Below, one piece after another: positions 9,171-18,265 of a DNA stretch of 64,000 nucleotides; position 1 is the stretch's first letter; every line of letters begins with the position of its first letter. Position numbers and translations under genes: made by a program. Source of the stretch: Candidatus Kapaibacterium sp. (lineage in GTDB: Bacteria; Bacteroidota; Ignavibacteria; Kapaibacteriales; HRBIN21); contig CALKEU010000001.1 of assembly GCA_938084565.1 (NCBI GenBank), positions 124,001 to 188,000 on the forward strand. Direction: 5' to 3'. A model generated the notes under the pieces. That model saw only the letters and a list, made by a program, of their open reading frames with translations, made no database searches and had not been told where the DNA came from.

Positions 9171-10328
9171 ATGCGCGACTACTACCAGATCCTCGGTGTT
9201 CCCCGGACAGCCACGGCAGAAGAGATCAAAGCTGCATACCGTCGACTGGCTCTCCAGTACCATCCCGACCGCAACCCCGGCAATCCGGAAGCTGAGGAGC
9301 GCTTCAAAGAAATTGCTGAAGCCTATGCCGTGCTCAGCGATCCGGAAAAGCGACGTCTCTACGATCGCTACGGCCACGCTGGCCTGCAGTCCAGCGGTTC
9401 ACCAGTGCCGCACTTTACAACCCTTGAGGATGTCTTCAGCTACTTTGCGAACTTCTTCGCTGATGACTTCTTCGGAGACCTCTTCGGCCCCTCGTCGCAT
9501 CGAGCTCAGGCTACAGCTGAACGGGGTACCGATCTGCGGATCCGGCTACGGGTGACATTGGAAGAGATTGCCCGGGGAGCGGAGAAGACGCTCGAGATTT
9601 CCCGCTGGAATGTCTGCCAGCGGTGTGGTGGTAGCGGAAGTCTGGGCGGACAATTCTCCCCCTGCCCTCAATGTCAAGGCCGGGGGGAGGTCCAGCAGGT
9701 GTCTCGCTCGCTCTTCGGACACGTTATCCAGCTCTTCACGTGCCCGAGCTGCAGCGGCAGCGGAGTTATTCCCCGCAGCCCGTGCCCAGAATGCGGTGGT
9801 GAAGGCCGCCTGCGCGGTCATGCCACCGTTGCTATCCGTATCCCGCCTGGGGCCGTCACCGGCACTCAGCTGATCCTCCGCGGTGAGGGCAACGCCGGGC
9901 GTCGCGGCGCGCCGGCAGGGGATCTCATCGTCCTCATCGAGGAGGCTGAACATCCTCACTTCCGTCGCGAGGGCGCCGATATTCATGCCTCCTACACTCT
10001 GAGCTTCCCCGAAGCCGTGCTGGGAACTACTGTAGAAGTTCCCACCCTCTGGGGGACAGTACCGCTGACGGTCGAACCCGGCACCCAGCCAGGTACGGTG
10101 ATACGGCTGTCCGGCCAAGGGCTACCCATCGCAGATACACGCCGGCGCGGTGACCACTACGTTCATCTCTCTGTCTACATCCCCGAGACGCTTACCGACG
10201 AGGAGCTCAACCTTATCGAACGCCTGCAGAAGAGCCCGAACTTCTATCCCCCCGACCGCCGTGCACAGCAACCCCAGGAGAAGCGCCGAGATAACTTCTG
10301 GAAACGAGTGCGGAAAGCTCGTTCCTAG
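9171..10328 (+). CDS. dnaJ: Chaperone DnaJ
   Basis: 385 residues, 4 bases after grpE. The J domain (residues 1-70) carries HPD at 31-33, which stimulates DnaK ATPase. The linker is Phe/Gly/Asp-rich. The zinc-finger domain has the four expected CxxCxGxG repeats: [24 protein letters not shown] and CPECGGEG. The C-terminal substrate-binding beta domains follow. This is a complete type I DnaJ. Its 3' end is 5 bases from the ComEA-like gene, suggesting continued transcription. Confidence 0.97.
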   Translation: MRDYYQILGVPRTATAEEIKAAYRRLALQYHPDRNPGNPEAEERFKEIAEAYAVLSDPEKRRLYDRYGHAGLQSSGSPVPHFTTLEDVFSYFANFFADDFFGDLFGPSSHRAQATAERGTDLRIRLRVTLEEIARGAEKTLEISRWNVCQRCGGSGSLGGQFSPCPQCQGRGEVQQVSRSLFGHVIQLFTCPSCSGSGVIPRSPCPECGGEGRLRGHATVAIRIPPGAVTGTQLILRGEGNAGRRGAPAGDLIVLIEEAEHPHFRREGADIHASYTLSFPEAVLGTTVEVPTLWGTVPLTVEPGTQPGTVIRLSGQGLPIADTRRRGDHYVHLSVYIPETLTDEELNLIERLQKSPNFYPPDRRAQQPQEKRRDNFWKRVRKARS

Positions 10329-10333
10329 AGCTC

Positions 10334-10795
10334 ATGGCTCTCTGGAATACACTCCAGCGCCTTCTAGGCATCAACCAACGGGAAGCGCTGGCCGTCACGG
10401 CCATCGTCGGCTTCCTAGCGCTTGGAGCTCTCTCCCGCTGGTTCTTACAGCCAGAGCCCGCTGCACTCCCACCGAATCTCCAGCAGCTACTGGATAGCCT
10501 TGCCCTTGCCTATTCAGCTACCCTGGCCGCAGAATCGGCATCAGAATTGTCAGCACCCTCTCCGGCTTCCGCAGAAGCAGTCCACAGCCGTCTGCGCTCT
10601 GCCAGACCCATTAATATCAACACGGCCACCAAAGCTGAGCTCATGACTCTTCCAGGCATCGGGGAGGTCATCGCGGAGCGAATCATCGAGTATCGCCGCC
10701 ACAAGCGCTTTGAGAGCGTCGACGAACTGATAGAGGTCAAAGGAATCGGGCCGAAGAAGCTAGAGCGGCTCCGCCCATATATCCGCGTGCAGTAA
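10334..10795 (+). CDS. ComEA-like helix-hairpin-helix protein, membrane-anchored
   Basis: 153 residues. One N-terminal membrane helix (AVTAIVGFLALGALSRWF) is followed by a variable linker and a double helix-hairpin-helix domain: INTATKAELMTLPGIGEVIA and RFESVDELIEVKGIGPKKLERL. ComEA proteins bind incoming DNA in the periplasm during transformation, but this short form is widespread in bacteria without proven competence. DNA binding is well supported; a role in uptake is inference. No other competence genes are nearby. Confidence 0.85.
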   Translation: MALWNTLQRLLGINQREALAVTAIVGFLALGALSRWFLQPEPAALPPNLQQLLDSLALAYSATLAAESASELSAPSPASAEAVHSRLRSARPININTATKAELMTLPGIGEVIAERIIEYRRHKRFESVDELIEVKGIGPKKLERLRPYIRVQ

Positions 10796-10798
10796 GCC

Positions 10799-11713
10799 GT
10801 GTACGCTGCCGCTGCCCATATGACCGCTGAAGCCCTCTGGGTGGTCTTCGTCGAGTACACCCCTGCTGGCCTCCGCCTTCATGCGGCAGAACGGCTTCCT
10901 TACGAGGACCGTGACCAGCTCTTTTCTACCGCCCACGGGCTTCTGTGCCACTGGCTCGAACAGCTCCCCGTTACTCCTACAAGGCTACACGTGGCGCTCT
11001 CCGCTGAACTAGCGGCGCTCGTTCACACGTTCCCGCTGGAGGGCCCTGCGTCAAGCGAAGAAGTACGAGAAGCTGTTGAATTCGAGCTGCAGCACTTCGT
11101 ACCCGACTACACCCGTCAGCACTACGCTACGTTTGTCCTCCCGCTCGGTAGCGATGGGCACACAGAAGCGCTCACTATCACATACAACCGCTCCGAGCTG
11201 GAATATCTCCGAGCACCGTACAGCCGGGAGATACCGACCACGCTGCTGCCGGACTGCTTCAGCATCCCCGCCCTCTGGCGGTATAACTACCCCGACTATG
11301 CCGAGCGCAATGTGCTCCTCTTGCATCTGCAGCCCCCGTACATTGACGCCTTCTTCCTCAGCCAAGGCCGCTTGGTGCTCTTCGAGACGGTGCCTGCCAC
11401 CGACAGTACGCCCGATGCCCTCGTGCAGCAGTGTCTTGAGATCCTTTCGGCCGAGCAGCTCCACCGACTACCTCCACCAGAGGGCATCTTCCTCTTCGGG
11501 CACGCAGTGCACCGGGCTCTTATCGAGCTCCTCTGCGAGCACCTTCCCCCGCAGACGAAGGCTACAATCCCGTGTACCCGTCTGAATGCCTTCCGGATGT
11601 CTCTGCCACCGGCGGAGCTCCGCGTGCGCCACTATGCCATTCGCACGGCGCATCTCTTCTGGGGATGCATCGGAGCATGTCTCCCGCAGGAGAGCACCAT
11701 CTTTGTCCTCTGA
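10799..11713 (+). CDS. DUF3822 family protein
   Basis: 304 residues from GTG 10799 (ATG 10820 is an alternative; neither has a good ribosome binding site). No catalytic motif is recognised. Its size, the acidic AVEFELQHFVPDY region, the pattern LLLHLQPPYIDAFFLSQGRLVLFE, and above all its place directly before rsmD and coaD match the DUF3822 proteins of Bacteroidota. No signal peptide or membrane segment is seen, so it should be cytoplasmic. The function is unknown. Its stop overlaps the rsmD start (TGATG). Confidence 0.65.
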   Translation: MYAAAAHMTAEALWVVFVEYTPAGLRLHAAERLPYEDRDQLFSTAHGLLCHWLEQLPVTPTRLHVALSAELAALVHTFPLEGPASSEEVREAVEFELQHFVPDYTRQHYATFVLPLGSDGHTEALTITYNRSELEYLRAPYSREIPTTLLPDCFSIPALWRYNYPDYAERNVLLLHLQPPYIDAFFLSQGRLVLFETVPATDSTPDALVQQCLEILSAEQLHRLPPPEGIFLFGHAVHRALIELLCEHLPPQTKATIPCTRLNAFRMSLPPAELRVRHYAIRTAHLFWGCIGACLPQESTIFVL

Positions 11714-12315
11714 TGCGAATTACTGGCGGTATCTGGCGTGGGCGACGTCTTCCCGTGGGAGCTCCCACTGGAGTGCGTCCTACGATGGATCGCGTGCGGA
11801 AAGCCCTCTTCGACCGGCTGAATGGCATGATTTCCCTACGCGGCGCCATCGTAGCTGATCTCTTCGCCGGTTTGGGGACGCTAGGGCTCGAAGCGCTCAG
11901 TCGCGGCGCTACTTACTGCATCTTCGTCGAACGGAGCCGCCGCGTCGCCACACTCCTCCAGAACACGCTGAGCCTCTTCGGCCTCGAAACCGGTCGCTAC
12001 CGTATCGTGGTCGACGATGTCTTTCGCCTCTTACCGCGGTGGGATGTGCTGGGGCTACCCCGAGTACACCTCATCTTTGCCGATCCCCCCTACCAGAGCT
12101 ATGTTGCAAGCCGTCTGCTCGAGCTGCTTGCCGAAGTCCACTGGCTCTACCCCGGCGGTCTGCTCTGCTTAGAGCTCAGTCGGTGGGAGACCATTGCTCA
12201 CCCGCCGCCGGGCTGGCAGCTTGAGGGAGAACGCCTCTTCGGGGAAACACGGCTGCAGTGGTGGTATTGGCATGGAGCTCATAATGCGCCGAGCACTCTA
12301 TCCGGGAACCTTTGA
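11713..12315 (+). CDS. rsmD: 16S rRNA (guanine966-N2)-methyltransferase RsmD
   Basis: 200 residues from ATG 11713, coupled to the previous stop. MRITGGIWRGRRL followed by VRPTMDRVRKALFDRL is the RsmD signature. The SAM-binding VADLFAGLGTLGLEALSRGA and the catalytic FADPPYQ (a DPPY motif) are intact. It methylates G966 of 16S rRNA late in small-subunit assembly. The end overlaps coaD by 32 bases; rsmD-coaD pairing is common in bacteria. Confidence 0.95.
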   Translation: MRITGGIWRGRRLPVGAPTGVRPTMDRVRKALFDRLNGMISLRGAIVADLFAGLGTLGLEALSRGATYCIFVERSRRVATLLQNTLSLFGLETGRYRIVVDDVFRLLPRWDVLGLPRVHLIFADPPYQSYVASRLLELLAEVHWLYPGGLLCLELSRWETIAHPPPGWQLEGERLFGETRLQWWYWHGAHNAPSTLSGNL

Positions 12316-12769
12316 TCCCATCACGAACGGGCATGTGGATGTCATCGAGCGTGCTGCCCAACTCTTCGACCACGTCATTGTACTGATTGGCGAAAATCCC
12401 GCCAAACGCCCTCTCTTCAGCGAAGCGGAACGGCAGCAGATGGCCGCGGCATCGCTTGCCCATCTGCCCAATGTCAGCGTCGAGATCTATCACGGTCTCA
12501 TCGTTGACTACGCCCGGCAATGCGGAGCCATTGCCATCATTCGTGGGCTACGGGCCATCTCCGACTTCGAATACGAGCTGCAGATGGCTCTCATCAACCG
12601 CCGAATGGCGCCAGAGGTCTGCACCCTCTTCTTGGCGCCGAGCGAGCGGTACATATACGTCAACTCAAGCATCGTTCGGGAACTTGTCCGCTTCGGTTAT
12701 GTGCCCACCGACCTGGTGCCTGAACCCGTAGCCGCCCGGCTGCGTGCCTTTATCGAGCAAGGGGTTTAG
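12284..12769 (+). CDS. coaD: Phosphopantetheine adenylyltransferase
   Basis: 161 residues, usual for the family. ATG 12284 is chosen because GGAG (12275-12278) precedes it; ATG 12272 is the alternative. The nucleotidyltransferase HxGH-type motif is seen in YPGTFDPITNGHVDVIERA, and substrate-site motifs GLRAISDFEYELQMALIN and YIYVNSSIVREL are complete. It makes dephospho-CoA from 4'-phosphopantetheine and ATP, the fourth step of CoA synthesis. It converges on mutS with 4 bases between the stops. Confidence 0.96.
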   Translation: MRRALYPGTFDPITNGHVDVIERAAQLFDHVIVLIGENPAKRPLFSEAERQQMAAASLAHLPNVSVEIYHGLIVDYARQCGAIAIIRGLRAISDFEYELQMALINRRMAPEVCTLFLAPSERYIYVNSSIVRELVRFGYVPTDLVPEPVAARLRAFIEQGV

Positions 12770-12773
12770 AGGC

Positions 12774-15389
12774 TCACCGGCGGGCCTGTTCGCAGAGTTG
12801 GGCCAGCAGTTGCAGGGCCTCCAGTGGGGTCAAGCTCAGTGGATCGATCTCCCGGAGCCGTTGCCGGAGCGGATCTTCACCGAGCGGGAACATGTTCAGC
12901 TGCAGGGGTTGTCGCCGGCCAGCTGTACGCAGCACTGCTGAGGAGCTACTGTGTTTGGCTTCCAAGATAGTCAGGATCTCCTCCGCCCGCTGCACCACCC
13001 ACTCAGGGATACCCGCCATACGGGCAACGTGAATGCCGAAGGAGTGATCTGTCCCGCCGGGGAGGATACGATGGGTAAAGAGCAGCTGCCCATCGATGTC
13101 CCGAACTTCGGCGTGGTAGGCACGGATTCGTGGATACTGCTCCGCCAGGGCGTTGAGCTCATGGTAGTGCGTTGCAAAGAGCGTACGGGCGCGCACGACC
13201 TCATGCACATACTCCGCAATAGCCCATGCGATGGAGATACCATCGAGGGTAGCTGTGCCGCGACCCACCTCGTCTAGAAGAATGAGGCTCCGGCGCGTGG
13301 CATTGTGCAGAATTGCCGCTGCCTCATGCATTTCTACCAGGAAGGTGCTCTCCCCCCCTGTGATGTTGTCGTGCGCCCCCACACGGGTAAAGATCCGGTC
13401 AACCACCCCGATGCGCGCCCGCCGAGCTGGCACAAAGCTGCCCATTTGGGCCAAGAGGACGATGAGTCCAACTTGGCGCAGGTAGCAGGATTTCCCCGAC
13501 ATATTGGGGCCGGTGAGCACGTGGAGTTGCTCGCTCTCTGTATCGAGGTACGTGTCGTTGGGCACATACTGTTCCCCGGGTGGCAGCAGCCGTTCGACGA
13601 CGGGATGGCGGCCAGCATGGATCTCGATAATTTCGGAATCATCGACCTCGGGCTCGCAGTATCCGTATTGACTGGCAACCTCTGCCAAACTCTGGAGGCA
13701 ATCGACTGTGGCGACAGCTTGCGCCACCTCTTGAAAGGTCACCATGTGCTCGATGAGCTCGTGCCGAATGCGACCGATGAGCTCCTGCTCAAGGGCAGCA
13801 ATTCGCTCCTCGGCACGCAAGAGCTTGAGCTCCAGCTCCTTGAGGGCAGGAGTCGTGTAGCGCTCGGCGTTTGTGAGGGTTTGCTTGCGCTCGTACTCGG
13901 CCGGGACCTTCGCCCGATGTGGGTGCGTGACCTCGATGTAGTAACCGAAGACGGCATTGTAGCCCACTTTGAGGGAGGGAATACCCGTACGCCGACGTTC
14001 TGCCTCCTGGTACTGTGCAAGCCACTCTTTGCTGGAGCGTACCATCGAGCGCAGTTCGTCCAGCTCTGGCGAAATGCCCTCCCGGAAGATTGTGCCGCTA
14101 CCGAACTCCGATACCGGGGAGTCGTGGAACATAGCCTGGAGACGTTCTGCCACAGGCACAACCGTTGCCAGCCACGCATCCCACCGAAGGTCTGCCAGCA
14201 CCCCACAGAGAGGCAGCTCCTGGAGGAGTTTAGCCAGGTGCTGGCACAGCAGCAGGCTCCGTCCTAGCCCTACATACTCCCGCGGGAGGGCCCGCCCCGT
14301 AGCAATCCGAGACAATAGGCGCTCCAGATCCTCCATCTGCGCTAGCAGCTGACGGAGGCGCTGCCGTTGTTCGGGATGGTCAACCAGCAGACGGACAGCG
14401 GAGAGACGCTGTCGGATCGCTTCCGGACGGCGCAGGGGGCGGTGGAGCCAGAACCTGAGCAAACGCCCACCCATCGGGGTCTGCGTTTTGTCGAGAATAC
14501 GCCAAAGGCTACCGTCGGGCCTCCCTTCAGCAGCTGTGGCCAAGAGTTCCAAATTTCGCCGGGTGGCCGCATCGAGCTCCATGTACTCGGAGGCGTTGTA
14601 GTAGCGGATGCTCCGCAGATGCGGTGCCTGCTCCTGCTGGGTTTCCCGAACATAGTGGAGCACTGCCCCAGCCGCTGCCAGCCCCCGTGAGAGGTGGTCT
14701 ATCCCGAATCCTTTTAAGCTGTCCACGCCAAAGTGACGTTGAAGGAGCTGCCGCGCAAATTCCTCCTCTACCAGCCAATCCTCTAGGCGTGTGAGCACTG
14801 GCTTCCACGATAGCTGCTCACTCCAGCCCTGCACCGTCCGATAGTCCCGCCGAGCTAGCAGGAGCTCCGCCGGAGCGAAGCTCTCCAAGATGCTGACTGC
14901 CCGCTCCGGCTCTACTTCCGTGACGAAGAACTCCGCCGTTGAGGCCTCCGCACACGCAATCCCGGCCGGCTGCCCAGCCCGTACGGGAAGAGCAATAGCG
15001 GCAAGATATCGACTCCGCTTGGCCTCGAGCAGCTTATCGTAGAGCGCCACCCCCGGAGTGACTACCTCGACAACTCCTCGACGGACTATCCCCCGAGCCA
15101 GCTTGGGATCTTCCAACTGCTCGCAGACTGCCACCCGATATCCCGCCTGTACCAGCTTTGGCAAATACGTGTCCAACTGGTGGTAGGGAAAGCCAGCCAT
15201 TGGCACATCACCTGCAGCTCCATTGTTGCGCCGCGTGAGTGCAATGCCACAGACTCGCGCCGTTACCGCGGCATCTTCCTCGAAAGTCTCGTAGAAGTCA
15301 CCCAGCCGGAAGAGCACAATAGTGTCTGGATAGCGCCGTTTAATGTCCCGGTATTGCCGCATCAACGGCGTCTCTGCCATGCGTGCCAT
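12774..15389 (-). CDS. mutS: DNA mismatch repair protein MutS
   Basis: 871 residues from ATG 15389, which has AGGAGGG just before it; an in-frame GTG at 15404 is less likely. The mismatch-binding motif is in LGDFYETFEEDA (the Phe-x-Glu of MutS1). Connector, lever and clamp domains follow. The ATPase has Walker A GPNMSGKS, ILLDEVGRGTATLDG and FATHYHEL. It binds mispairs and recruits MutL. A perfect TAACTTTG promoter element lies upstream on the same strand (15415-15422). The gene stands alone between convergent coaD and divergent nosZ. Confidence 0.97.
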   Translation of the reverse strand: MARMAETPLMRQYRDIKRRYPDTIVLFRLGDFYETFEEDAAVTARVCGIALTRRNNGAAGDVPMAGFPYHQLDTYLPKLVQAGYRVAVCEQLEDPKLARGIVRRGVVEVVTPGVALYDKLLEAKRSRYLAAIALPVRAGQPAGIACAEASTAEFFVTEVEPERAVSILESFAPAELLLARRDYRTVQGWSEQLSWKPVLTRLEDWLVEEEFARQLLQRHFGVDSLKGFGIDHLSRGLAAAGAVLHYVRETQQEQAPHLRSIRYYNASEYMELDAATRRNLELLATAAEGRPDGSLWRILDKTQTPMGGRLLRFWLHRPLRRPEAIRQRLSAVRLLVDHPEQRQRLRQLLAQMEDLERLLSRIATGRALPREYVGLGRSLLLCQHLAKLLQELPLCGVLADLRWDAWLATVVPVAERLQAMFHDSPVSEFGSGTIFREGISPELDELRSMVRSSKEWLAQYQEAERRRTGIPSLKVGYNAVFGYYIEVTHPHRAKVPAEYERKQTLTNAERYTTPALKELELKLLRAEERIAALEQELIGRIRHELIEHMVTFQEVAQAVATVDCLQSLAEVASQYGYCEPEVDDSEIIEIHAGRHPVVERLLPPGEQYVPNDTYLDTESEQLHVLTGPNMSGKSCYLRQVGLIVLLAQMGSFVPARRARIGVVDRIFTRVGAHDNITGGESTFLVEMHEAAAILHNATRRSLILLDEVGRGTATLDGISIAWAIAEYVHEVVRARTLFATHYHELNALAEQYPRIRAYHAEVRDIDGQLLFTHRILPGGTDHSFGIHVARMAGIPEWVVQRAEEILTILEAKHSSSSAVLRTAGRRQPLQLNMFPLGEDPLRQRLREIDPLSLTPLEALQLLAQLCEQARR

Positions 15390-15414
15390 GGTGCCCTCCT
15401 GCACGGCTAACCTA

Positions 15415-15422
15415 CAAAGTTA
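15415..15422 (-). promoter_or_regulatory. Putative -7 promoter element for mutS
   Basis: Read on the minus strand this is TAACTTTG, a full match to the Bacteroidetes TAnnTTTG element, 26 bases before the mutS start codon. No TTTG -33 box is seen at the usual distance, so the call rests on the -7 match and position alone. Confidence 0.45.
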
Positions 15423-15533
15423 CACCGCGCTAGCAAATCGCCCGAACCGCAGACTTTGCGCGCACAGCACAGGAGCTGACCTCCATCAACCCCCTCCATG
15501 CTCTATATCATTGGCAATCCGATGTGTCCACCA

Positions 15534-15541
15534 GAAGTTTG
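15534..15541 (+). promoter_or_regulatory. Weak candidate -7 element for nosZ
   Basis: GAAGTTTG differs from TAnnTTTG at one position and has TTGG 19 bases upstream, 71 bases before the nosZ start. No FNR/CRP-type TTGAT-N4-ATCAA palindrome was found in the mutS-nosZ gap. This is a weak suggestion. Confidence 0.2.
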
Positions 15542-15597
15542 CGTCAGGCAGCCACAAGAGATCCTCTCTGTGCAAGCCTGTCCAGAGGTACAACATC

Positions 15598-15611
15598 AGG
15601 AGGGTACTCCT
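15598..15611 (+). promoter_or_regulatory. Hairpin that encloses the nosZ ribosome binding site
   Basis: AGGAG (15598-15602) pairs perfectly with CTCCT (15607-15611) around a GGTA loop, ending at the base before ATG 15612. The Shine-Dalgarno sequence AGGAGGG would be partly hidden in the stem. A second complementary pair, CCTCT (15563-15567) and AGAGG (15583-15587), lies just upstream. Control of translation is inference. Confidence 0.35.
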
Positions 15612-17582
15612 ATGACAGCTCGGACACTTTCTCGGACAGCACTGTGGCTATTGCCAGTATGCGTTGCAAGCATCGCCATTTTCCTAAGTGGGTGCCCCGG
15701 CCCAAAGCAGACGGTCGCGACAGGCGATGCAGCATCGCTTGTCTATGTTCCACCGGGACAGTACGATGAATTCTACGCCTTCCTCTCCGGTGGCTTCAGC
15801 GGGCAGGTTACAGTCTACGGCTTACCAAGTGGACGCCTCTTCAAAATCATCCCCGTCTTTGCCGTCCACCCTGAGAACGGATATGGCTATACACCGGAGA
15901 CGCAACCGCTCCTGATGACATCCTATGGGTTCATCCCATGGGATGACACGCACCACCCAGAGCTCTCCCAAACAGACGGAGTTCCCGATGGGCGCTGGTT
16001 ATTCATCAATTCGAACAACACCCCACGCGTAGCCCGCATCGATCTCCGAACCTTTGAGACAGTGGAGATCCTGGAAATTCCCAACTCGGCGGGGAACCAT
16101 GCCTCACCATTCGTAACGCAGAATACCGAATACGTCGTGGCCTCTACACGCTTCAGTGTACCGATTCCCCAGAAAGATGTCCCCATTGCCACCTACAAGC
16201 AGAACTTCAACGGGACCATCAGCTTCATCAAAGTTGACCCACAGACCGGACGGATGGAGCTTGCTTTCCAGATCTTGGTTCCGGGATACAACTACGATCT
16301 TTCGCACGCAGGCAAGGGCCCATCCCATGGCTGGGCTTTCTTTACCGCTTACAATACCGAACAGGCTCACACCTTGCTGGAAGTCAATGCCTCGCAGCAT
16401 GACAAGGACTTTATTGCCGCCGTCAACTGGAAGAAAGCCGAAGAGTACCTGGCACAGGGTAAGTACCGTGAAATGCCGGCAGAGTACTATCACAATGTCT
16501 ACGACGAACGCAAACACATGGCCACCTCGCGCGTACTGACGAAGGTGAAAGTCCTCATACCTTCCGAATGCCCCGGCATAATTTACTACCTACCAACACC
16601 GAAGTCGCCCCATGGGGTCGATGTTGACCCTTCGGGTGAGTACATCGTGGCGGGGGGCAAGCTCGCAACAGTTATCCCTGTCCACTCCTTCTCAAAGATG
16701 CTCAAGGCTATCGAGGAGCGGCAATTCGATACCATTATCGACGGTATCCCTGTTCTCAAGTACGATGCCGTAATCGCTGGGGAGGTCAAGACCCCTGGCC
16801 TTGGACCACTACACACGGAGTTCGACGGTAAGGGGTATGCTTACACGTCACACTTCGTCTCCTCTGAAGTGGTCAAGTGGAAGTTGGGAACATGGGAGGT
16901 CGTCGACCGCATTCCAACGTACTATAGCCTTGGCCACATTATGATCCCCGGTGGGGACAGCCGGAAACCGTGGGGCAAGTATCTGGTTGCCATGAACAAG
17001 ATCACGAAGGACCGCTACTTACCCACGGGTCCAGAGCTTGTGCAATCGGCACAACTCATCGATATCAGCGGCGAGAAGATGCGCCTTCTCCTGGACTTCC
17101 CCACCCTCGGCGAACCACACTACGCACAAGCTATCCCGGCTGAGATCGTTATGAAGAACTCCCTCAAAGTCTACCCACTCCAGGAGAACGCACACCCCTA
17201 CGCTGTCAAGTCTCCTGAGCAGGCCCGGGTGGAGCGTAAGGGCAATGAGGTCCACGTGTACATGACCGCCGTGCGTACCCACTTCCGCCCCGATAACATC
17301 GAGGGGATACAGGTGGGGGACAAGGTCTACTTCCATGTCACCAACCTGGAGCAGGATTGGGACATCCCGCACGGCTTTGCTATCCTGGGATCGAACACAG
17401 CGGAGCTTCTCATTATGCCCGGGCAGACGAAGACGTTAGTGTGGGAGCCGAAGAAACCCGGCGTCTATCCCTTCTACTGCACTGACTTCTGCTCAGCGCT
17501 CCACCAAGAGATGCAAGGGTACGTGAGGGTCTCCCCGCGCGGAGCCAACGTACCGCTGACGTACGGGACCGGAACTGAGTAA
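15612..17582 (+). CDS. nosZ: Nitrous-oxide reductase, Sec-exported clade II type, probable lipoprotein
   Basis: 656 residues from ATG 15612 behind AGGAGGG; the frame stays open further upstream but lacks a site. It reduces N2O to N2 in the periplasm. A Sec lipoprotein signal ends in the lipobox FLSGC rather than a Tat signal, as in clade II NosZ. The CuZ-domain propeller has WDDTHHPELS (His 114-115) plus His in PSHGWAFF, SPHGVDV, GPLHTEF, TSHFVSS and GEPHYAQ. The CuA domain has PHGFAILGSN (His 587) and CTDFCSALHQEM (Cys 623, Cys 627, His 631, Met 634). All copper ligands expected of an active enzyme can be found. It is the first gene of nosZBLDFY. Confidence 0.96.
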   Translation: MTARTLSRTALWLLPVCVASIAIFLSGCPGPKQTVATGDAASLVYVPPGQYDEFYAFLSGGFSGQVTVYGLPSGRLFKIIPVFAVHPENGYGYTPETQPLLMTSYGFIPWDDTHHPELSQTDGVPDGRWLFINSNNTPRVARIDLRTFETVEILEIPNSAGNHASPFVTQNTEYVVASTRFSVPIPQKDVPIATYKQNFNGTISFIKVDPQTGRMELAFQILVPGYNYDLSHAGKGPSHGWAFFTAYNTEQAHTLLEVNASQHDKDFIAAVNWKKAEEYLAQGKYREMPAEYYHNVYDERKHMATSRVLTKVKVLIPSECPGIIYYLPTPKSPHGVDVDPSGEYIVAGGKLATVIPVHSFSKMLKAIEERQFDTIIDGIPVLKYDAVIAGEVKTPGLGPLHTEFDGKGYAYTSHFVSSEVVKWKLGTWEVVDRIPTYYSLGHIMIPGGDSRKPWGKYLVAMNKITKDRYLPTGPELVQSAQLIDISGEKMRLLLDFPTLGEPHYAQAIPAEIVMKNSLKVYPLQENAHPYAVKSPEQARVERKGNEVHVYMTAVRTHFRPDNIEGIQVGDKVYFHVTNLEQDWDIPHGFAILGSNTAELLIMPGQTKTLVWEPKKPGVYPFYCTDFCSALHQEMQGYVRVSPRGANVPLTYGTGTE

Positions 17583-17592
17583 AAGAAGGGAC

Positions 17593-17630
17593 GCCCCCGC
17601 ATCCGCCACATCAGATGCGGGGGCATTTTT
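17593..17630 (+). terminator. Rho-independent terminator after nosZ
   Basis: An 11-base perfect GC-rich stem, GCCCCCGCATC (17593-17603) with GATGCGGGGGC (17614-17624), is followed by ATTTTT. It begins 10 bases after the nosZ stop and 24 bases before nosB, so it should cut transcription between nosZ and the accessory genes. CATTTTTG in its tail is one base off the TAnnTTTG promoter element. Confidence 0.9.
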
Positions 17631-17653
17631 GTAACCGATGGAAGGGTCTTGCC

Positions 17654-18265
17654 ATGCGACCAGTTATGCGCCTCCTCGTACTTGCTGCCGTCGTAGCGCT
17701 TGGGCTCCTCTTCGTTCTCCCGCTGTGGCGTATCACCCTTCAGGCGCCGCAGTATCCAGAAGGGGTGGTGATGGAAATTTGGCTCAGGGAGTTCCGTGGG
17801 CAGATCGATCTCATCAACGGCCTCAACCACTACATCGGTATGCGCCCTATTCGGCAGGAAGACTTCCCCGAGTTTGCCATCATGCCGTGGCTCATCCTCG
17901 GCCTCATAGGTAGCGGACTCTTGGTAGTCCTGCTCAATCGGCGATGGCTGCTCGGGGTATGGAATGCCCTCTTTGCGCTCATCATCCTCATTGGCCTGGC
18001 CGATTTCTATCGGTGGGGCTACGAGTACGGACACAACCTCGATCCTCGAGCTCCCATCAAGGTCCCAGGCATGTCATATCAGCCCCCGCTCATCGGCTCA
18101 AAGCAGTTGCTCAACTTCACTGCTTACTCCTATCCCGCTGCTGGTGGGCTCATTGCTTTTGCCTCCTTCCTGGTGGGGACTGCTGTGTTTACGGCGGAAT
18201 GCCTCTACGCCCGAAAGCAAGGGCTATTGTGTTTGGAGCGTCGTGCCACGCTTCCGACGGCGTGA
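17654..18265 (+). CDS. nosB: NosB-like membrane protein of the clade II nos cluster
   Basis: 203 residues from ATG 17654 with GGAAGGG in front; an in-frame ATG at 17615 lies in the terminator. There are about four hydrophobic helices: LLVLAAVVALGLLFVLPLW, IMPWLILGLIGSGLLVVLL, LGVWNALFALIILIGLADF and GGLIAFASFLVGTAVFTA. The loop between the first two contains LINGLNHYIGMRPI. Clade II nos clusters carry a membrane protein of this kind (NosB) next to nosZ; its precise job is unknown. The name rests on position and topology. The stop overlaps the nosL start (TGATG). Confidence 0.65.
   Translation: MRPVMRLLVLAAVVALGLLFVLPLWRITLQAPQYPEGVVMEIWLREFRGQIDLINGLNHYIGMRPIRQEDFPEFAIMPWLILGLIGSGLLVVLLNRRWLLGVWNALFALIILIGLADFYRWGYEYGHNLDPRAPIKVPGMSYQPPLIGSKQLLNFTAYSYPAAGGLIAFASFLVGTAVFTAECLYARKQGLLCLERRATLPTA

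Noticed and set aside
13305-14267. 320-codon plus-strand frame inside mutS
   Set aside because: It is antisense to the conserved MutS core, with no recognisable protein features.
15390-15611. FNR/CRP-type palindrome before nosZ
   Set aside because: No TTGAT-N4-ATCAA or close variant was found; ATCAA alone near 15486 has no partner half.
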